From Agroathelia rolfsii (taxonomy: Eukaryota; Basidiomycota; Agaricomycetes; Amylocorticiales; Amylocorticiaceae): DNA of 64,000 nucleotides. Location of the stretch: the NCBI GenBank assembly GCA_018343915.1, contig JABRWF010000004.1, forward strand, positions 1,116,001 through 1,180,000. Direction: 5' to 3'. Under the pieces are notes generated by a model. The model ran no database searches. It was not told the origin of the DNA and saw only the letters and a program-made list of their open reading frames with translations. Below are positions 57,860 to 64,000 of the stretch, piece by piece (the first letter of the stretch is position 1; each line of letters starts with the position of its first letter). Made by a program: the position numbers and the translations under genes.

Positions 57860-60800
57860 TTACTCGTAAGGCATAGCATCCACCACATCCCCAAGCGACG
57901 CCCAGTTCGACACCACACTCTCCACAAAGTCGTGTTCCTCACGGGCAAACGATTGGATAGTCTGCGTCAATAATACGTTCTCTCTGTTGTGCAGGACAAC
58001 GCGCAGCTCGTGCCATAAGCTAAATAGATCACCATGAGTATGATAAGCTCAATTACATGCGACCGGAATTGAAGGAGAGACTAACCAAGCACGTATAAAC
58101 ACCCGCCGATTGAGCTGCGTCGTGATCGCCGCCTGATCTTTACCAATGACATTCACAAGTCGCTCCACCTCGTCTTGCCAGCCATCCTTGCCAGCAGCCT
58201 TGACACCCTCGAGCTTCATCGAGTTGGCATCGACACGCTTCCGTAGCCGGTCGACCTGGTCCACCGCTAGTCTGTCATGTCTGATGAATAGGTCGCGCAT
58301 CGCCATATAGAGGTCGCGTTGCATCTAAAGAAAGAATTATATCATTCCAGAGCTACCCGAAGAATGAGCCACAACTTCTCACCTTCAAAGATTCAAGCGT
58401 TGCATACAAAAGAGTATGCGTCTGTAAAAAGAAAAGAAAAAAACGGAGTAGAACTTCAGACCACAGCACAACTAACCACCCAGTCCATCATCCGGATGAA
58501 GACTCACCCTCTGCTCCAGCATATCCGAATGCCTCTGCAAATGCTCTGCGGTATGACCCAGCCCTGTGCGGACACCCGAACATAAATCACAATTATCCCC
58601 CCTCCAGCAACGTTCGTTGATCTCCATCAGGACCTTCATCGTGTTCGTTAACCGAGCCAGATCAGCCTGTTGATCCAACACCACCGGTACATGTCCATGC
58701 CCATGTCCATGTCCATGTTGCCCACCAAAGATCACAGATTCACCACCAAACACCGAGCCCGCCATCGTCGTCGCAGACAAGATAGATGCGCCGGAGGACA
58801 TGACATCGTTCGTCGGGTGTAGCCGTGCATTAGATGAGGAAGACGAAGCAGGAGAGGAAAGGGAGGGAGAGGAAGAAGAGTTCGAAAATGGCAAGGTAAA
58901 ATGAGCCGGGAGGTAAGTGCGCTTCAAGGCGGATGGGATCCGTACCGCTGCCCCCTCACGTCTCTTTATGATGCGTTCGGCGAGAATGCAGATCCGCTGC
59001 CATTGCTCGATCATGGGACTAATTTTGCCCCGGACCACACTGATAGTTGGATTTCGCAGTTCAGGTCATCAGCATGGCAAGGAAGAGTATGTGCATGAAA
59101 AACATACGCGAGTTTATCGTCCAAATCGCTGGGTATCGTCATCTCTTCAACCATATCTATCCGCTTACTCGCAGATTCTTCGTCGAGGGATATCGACGCG
59201 TTCTTCCGCCACACCTCAAACGAGGGCTCGGTAAGGAACACGCGTAACAACCCGTCATCCTTGATCACCGGATGGTTACTGCCAGGGAAGAAAGAAAAAG
59301 AAAAAAAGTATGAGTAACACGTTACATACACGAGGACACTTTCATAAGGAAAGAAGGGGGAGGACTTACATCACAAATGTCAAGAAACGTGCCAGCCCAC
59401 GTCTAAAAATGAACGGCAGAATAGATCAGCATGTGTATATATGACGCAAACGCAATTTGCAATAGTATGATGACGTCGATGACACTACCTTCTTTGTTCT
59501 ATGAAGCCTTCGTCAGCTGTAGAGGAAAGATTGCAAACGCGTCAGCCATTGATAAGAGTGTGTAGGTCATCAGCAAAAAAAAGTAGCAACTAACGTCCGA
59601 CACGCTTGGGCGGTAGCGCAGGCAATAGCCGGAACGGATACCGTCGCACCAACACATCCCAAAGGAACACAAATTCAGAGTACCGGCGCTGTATGGGGGC
59701 TCCTCTCTGTACAAACAAAGAAGATCAGAAACTTAACATAAGGATGAAAAAGAAGAAACATACCGATGTAGTGATATTATAAACTGTATACCGATTCAAA
59801 ATGAATCCTTGCTGGCCAAGTATGCTGACTGTCGCCGTCTCTTGCTTCTTCCACCAATCCCTGGGCAGACCTGTCCCCGCTAGACTGGAGGGAACACCGT
59901 TCGTGCTCCCACCTGCACCCGTGGCGGTGGATGTAGTAGCACCAGCACCAGCCGCACCACTACCAGAAGGCGTAGAGGTAAACCGTGCCGTGTTCCACGG
60001 GTCGTCCGGATACCCTGAAGACGAACGAGAGGGCGCGCCAACGCCAGCGTCAAAATCAAGGTCTTTCTTTGCTGTGTAAGGGTTAGGGCTGAAGGGAGAC
60101 ATCGCCGAGCCTTTTTCGACGGCGGCCAAGTCAAGGGTTGGTTCGGGTAGGGCATTTTGCGAGGCAAGGGAGGCAACTTCTGCGATGCTTGGTTCTTTGA
60201 TAAGAGAAGAAAAGGAAATATGAGATATATACAGATTTGGGGGGGGGGATATTCACCTGATCCACTCTGAGCTAGCGCAGCGAGCGCCATGGCGGTAAAG
60301 AACTCGATTTTGGACACGCGGGGACGGGTGCTGACCAGGTTCACGATCTATCGAAACAAGACCAACATACATTAGTCCAATCATCCGTGGACACTCTAGG
60401 TCACTTGATAGCGAGAGATATACACGAGACATCACATACCCTATCAACCGTAAACGCAGACAACCCAGACGTCGCCAACACACGCGAGAGCGAGTTGACA
60501 GACGTCTCTCCCGTGCCCGACGCATCAACCACACTGAACGCCTTGTCATATATAGGCGGGACCGTCGCATCCGCTGCGTCATTGAGCGAGGACAAGCATT
60601 ATCACGATCATCAGCATCAATTTCGCACACATACCTCCATTGGGAGGCACTATATCGTCGACCCTTGGCCAAAACTAACACTAACTCACCTAAGACAGAC
60701 CCGAACGCAAGTGTCGACCCGGATGGTATCCCCACCGTACCGGACGACGACAACACGGGCGGCAAACTAGGCGGCGTCGGGGCTGCGCTCCATGGGTCGA

Positions 60801-60939
60801 GCCCTGCGCCGTCGTAGACAGATGCTGCGAGCGGGTCGACGAGGTGGTTGTCGTCGACGAAGCTGGCGCCGAAGCCGTTTGAGGTTGTGCTGGTGTATCG
60901 CTGTGGTTGGTTCCCTGTTGAGCGGGGCGAGTTGAACAT
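57860..60939 (-). CDS. MVP1: Sorting nexin Mvp1 (SNX8-like, PX-BAR)
   Basis: An endosomal PX-BAR protein of the Mvp1/SNX8 type, acting in retrograde recycling beside retromer. The start ATG is 60939-60937 and the stop TAA 57862-57860. The N-terminus is Ser/Pro-rich, then an EH-like module (IYDKAFSVVDASGTGETSVN, LSAFTVDRIVN, FFTAMALAALAQ). After a low-complexity linker, the PX domain reads FILNRYTVYNITTS, then QRRYSEFVFLWDVLVRRYPF and the PALPPK loop. The BAR part includes LKRTYLPAHFTLPF and the coil RDLFIRHDRLAVDQVDRLRKRVDAN. A His-Gly repeat (GHGHGHGHGH, near 58693) lies in the linker. The last exon ends DVVDAMPYE. Many introns make exact exon ends uncertain. Order and motifs are those of Mvp1, and it sits directly beside VPS5. 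Confidence 0.9.
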
Positions 60940-61239
60940 CGCGACGAGTGTAGCGTCGATGACGATGAGCGAGGGCTGCTACAGCTGTTGCTACTGAGTG
61001 AAGCTAAGCAAAGACTCGGACGAAGCTTGGACCCAAAGATGGCGTCAATGACGGAAGCACAGTTTACTTCACGCGCGCAGTTGCTGCGAATAGGTAACTC
61101 TCTTAGCCGGCATTGCACAATATTGTTTTCAAAAAAGATATGAAAAATAGCATTCATTTCTGTACTTTTTTTGCGAAGATTATATAACACAAGCAGTTAA
61201 TAACAAGTTCATCATCAATCATCGTCATCATCCACCTCA
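60940..61239. other. Spacer between MVP1 start and PMT4 stop
   Basis: 300 bp, promoter of MVP1 on the minus strand and 3' flank of PMT4. It holds a T-rich stretch near 61160-61200. No box was identified with confidence. Confidence 0.45.
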
Positions 61240-64000
61240 TCAATCTAAGTTGACGTCTCCCGTCTCCTTCCCAGCGAAGTGCAATGTCCAAGAAGATAGC
61301 AAACGCTTGCTGTTCACTCCATCTCCATCCAATCTATAAGAAAAAGATATATTTAGTCACACGTGTATCTTCAACTAAAGGAATCACACCACAACGACTC
61401 ACCCAGGACTTCCATACGTCAACGGAGCCATGTACACATACATCGCAAACATCGCCACCATGAACGCGCCGACGATAATGACGCCCTTCGTGCCCAAGTC
61501 CGCATACGTCCGTGGCTGGCGGCGCGTGTTACGGCCCGCGATCGAAATCGGGTAGTTGACCGTGTCGGAGCAGATGAAGCTCAGCGCGGCGCCTGCGACC
61601 AGCGCAGAGGCAAGGTGCGAGGGCAGGTAGTGGTGGATGAACAACTGGCGGTTCATGAGGAAGAAGGGCACATAGTGCACCGCCCAGAATATCATAAAGA
61701 AGCCTGCCGAGTTCCAGAGGCGATTGCGCGTCGCTGTAATGGACATGGATGAGGATCAGATTCGAACAAAAAGGATATTGTACGCACGCTCTTCAAGAGG
61801 ATAAATATTTCTCCTCCTCGCCAACAAATCCGCACCGAGAATACCAACATAGATCGACAAGGCCATAACACACGTCCACCAGCCAATCAAGTTACCAATG
61901 AGGTAAATCTGCTCGCTCCTCTCACTCTCCGTCCAGAAGCTGATACCAGAAAGCAAGAACGGCCAATTAATAGGCGCACTTGCATACGGGTGCGAAGCAG
62001 TCAAGCCGGCATTGTGCTGTAACATGAGCAACTGCAACTCGGCAAACTTCTTGATGAACGACATCTTCTTGGGTTCCTTGGGAGGCTCGGTGGCGCGTTC
62101 GTAGTAATCTTCGTCCTCTGAAAAGTGGTAGTTCAGCAACTTGATGAGAATCGACGTTCATAACCAAAAATAAACTCACCATCATCAAGAATAATATCAT
62201 CCACGAACCACGTCGCGCTCTTATCCGACGGGTTCTTGTTTCCGTTCACCTCCTGCTGCTTGAATGCCCACTCGGGAAGCTGCTCCGGATGGGTCCACAG
62301 CCTGACCTTGGTCGCCAAATGTGCCAGCTGGAAGTGTCCCGACTTGCTCTTGACCGCCTGACCGCGGGGCGCGTCGTGCAAGAAAAGCTGGAACAGCGTC
62401 TCGTTGTATCGTGAGTGGTCACCTACAGGGTGCGTCGTGAATTCTTGGTTCGTGGGCATCAAGGGAGAGGCAACGTCGTGGGTGAGCAGGTAAGACTGCG
62501 TGCCGACGTGCAAGAGCTGGATAACGTCCTCATTGCGGACGATACGACCCCTGCCAGCCTCGGGGAGAGCCTTGGTAGGAAGGATTTGCCAGTGGTTATT
62601 GAAGTCTTCGTGGCTGTAGGCAGTGACCTGTTGCCCTGTGGTGCATTGTAAGCATGGTATATGCGCCTTGTTCACATCGATACATACCCTGACTGCTGAT
62701 ACGGCCATCGTCATATTGCAATGGGTAGCGCTCGGGGTGCGAGTGGAGGAAAGCCTTGGTATCCTTGTGCTTGATGGTGACAACATCATAGTAGTGCAAT
62801 TCTGCCATCTACGTTAGCACCATAATTTCAATGGTATTTTTAAGAAATAAAAGCCCACCTTGACTGCTGAGCAAAAGTTCGTTACCAGCGAGCGTCTCCT
62901 GGAACGCGGGGCTCATGAATATGTCACCTGTTCCCGACTTGTTCAGGACGGCAAAGTGAACATAAAAGAATGACAGGTAGAAAATGAATGGCAGGACAAT
63001 GAGGCCAATGGCGCGGGCGCCGAAGTGCTTCCAGAAGTATTCCTGAGCATATGCGTCAGTACAACATGCCACAGAAGCTGAACGATCGCAGAAGAGGGTA
63101 TTACCATTGTATGGCCTTCCTTGTTGACGTCGAGAAGACCCCAGAGGTCAATGAGCACGGCAATACCAATAGCAACGACCGTCAGAGGGCCGTTGACCTT
63201 GGAACCCCAGGCGCAGGCCATGAAGAAACCGGTGGCAACGAGCCAGCCCCACCATTCGAGCGAGAACTCCCAGTAACGGAGTTTGCGGAAACGAATGTAT
63301 GAATACATGGTCAAAGAAATGAAGAAGATGAGCGTCGCGTCGAGCAGAATCAGACGAGACTGTGCCACATGTGCGTTGTCTACGATATTGTAAATTCAGT
63401 CATTTGCACAGGACCGAAATGATGTTAGAAACTAACCCAACATGACGATGCTGGCCGAGAAAGCAGCAATGACGGTGGAGTAGCCGCACTGCTTCATAAT
63501 GGCATAGACAATGGGAACTGTCACACTGCTCAGAAAGGCGGGGAACGCGCGCATGCCGATATATGGCACATGGTGTCTCGTGTAGCTATCGCCAATGTTC
63601 TCAAAGTCAAAGTTTCCGTCGAATCCGACGAACCAGCCGACGAGACCGAAGAGGAGTTTGGCCAAGGGTGGATGAACGTCAAAGTAGTATTCGCGTTTGA
63701 TGTAGTATGCTGCGAATTTGCCAAAGTGCACTTCGTCAAAGCTATAGCAAGAATGCCGGTTGAGAAGAGTCAATACAGCTGAGAATAGCAATCTTTTAGA
63801 CATACACGACTTGATCTGGGTGGTTCAGCTTGAAGAAGCGCAGTACGAAGGAGAAGATTGTCAAGACTGCCATGACGATGTAGCTGACTTTATCTGTCTC
63901 AAAGAGCTTCTCGAGCGAGTTTCTCTCTCTCTGTAAGAGGCCATGACATGTTGTAAGAAATGAGGGAGAAAGTTGAACATAGTTGTAGCACATGACACGT
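61240..64000 (-). CDS. PMT4: Protein O-mannosyltransferase Pmt4, N-terminus outside window
   Basis: An ER enzyme that transfers mannose from dolichol phosphate to Ser/Thr of membrane and secreted proteins. The stop is TGA 61242-61240. The catalytic Asp-Glu of the first lumenal loop is seen in FDEVHFGKFAAYY, followed by DVHPPLAKLLFGLVGW. The next helices include AQSRLILLDATLIFF. The MIR region starts ELHYYDVVTIKHKDT with SHPERYPLQYDDGR, typical for the Pmt4 class rather than Pmt1/2. C-terminal helices follow (INWPFLLSGISFW, FWAVHYVPFFLMNRQLFIHHYLPS). The first exon in view starts at an acceptor near 63940 (RERNSLEKLFETD); the true start codon lies beyond position 64000. Its 3' end is 300 bp before the MVP1 start, as in the rest of this run. 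Confidence 0.94.

Overview
The window is nuclear DNA of a filamentous basidiomycete, most likely an agaricomycete. Genes carry many short GT-AG introns (about 45-60 bp), and the gene content is fungal: ergosterol genes, Pmt4, retromer sorting nexins, a fungal P450 and A-T-R adenylate-forming reductases. The paralogue content would suit the Rhizoctonia/Ceratobasidium group, but that placement is inference.

Layout. 1-3.5 kb: an adenylate-forming reductase (A-T-R) on the minus strand, cut by the window edge. 4.8-7.1 kb: a POT-family peptide transporter. 8.7-9.8 kb: PEX13 with a Tyr/Gly-rich repeat region. 10.5-12.9 kb: two adjacent members of an uncharacterised family (one a pseudogene); other members lie at 20.6, 48.8 and 51.0 kb. 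13.7-16.1 kb: a cytochrome P450. 17.3-19.3 kb: a kinase-HAD-phosphoribosyltransferase fusion. 19.8-20.4 kb: a small basic protein. 22.3-23.0 kb: ribosomal protein eL42. 23.6-25.8 kb: an orphan multi-pass membrane protein. 26.4-32.9 kb: HMG-CoA reductase and a 3-beta-HSD-type sterol dehydrogenase, tail to tail. 33.2-38.6 kb: an F-box-like gene and a small membrane-protein gene inside a decayed tandem duplication, with a broken 7TM-type gene between them. 39.6-41.2 kb: an arabinitol dehydrogenase-like MDR enzyme. 42.2-46.1 kb: a second, complete A-T-R reductase, pointing away from the first. 46.9-48.2 kb: sphingolipid delta-4 desaturase. 52.5-64.0 kb: a compact minus-strand run of ERG4, VPS5, MVP1 and PMT4 with only about 300 bp between genes.

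How the genes relate. HMGR, the sterol dehydrogenase and ERG4 serve sterol synthesis; the desaturase and PMT4 also act in the ER. VPS5 and MVP1 are both PX-BAR proteins of endosomal recycling. The two reductases, the P450 and the dehydrogenase look like accessory metabolism and sit among young, decaying duplicates. The housekeeping blocks (26-33 kb and 52-64 kb) are dense and orderly, while 3-25 kb and 33-52 kb have long gene-poor spacers and pseudogenes.

Gene models were built by hand from splice signals and protein similarity. Exon coordinates given explicitly were checked for reading-frame continuity; those described as approximate were not.
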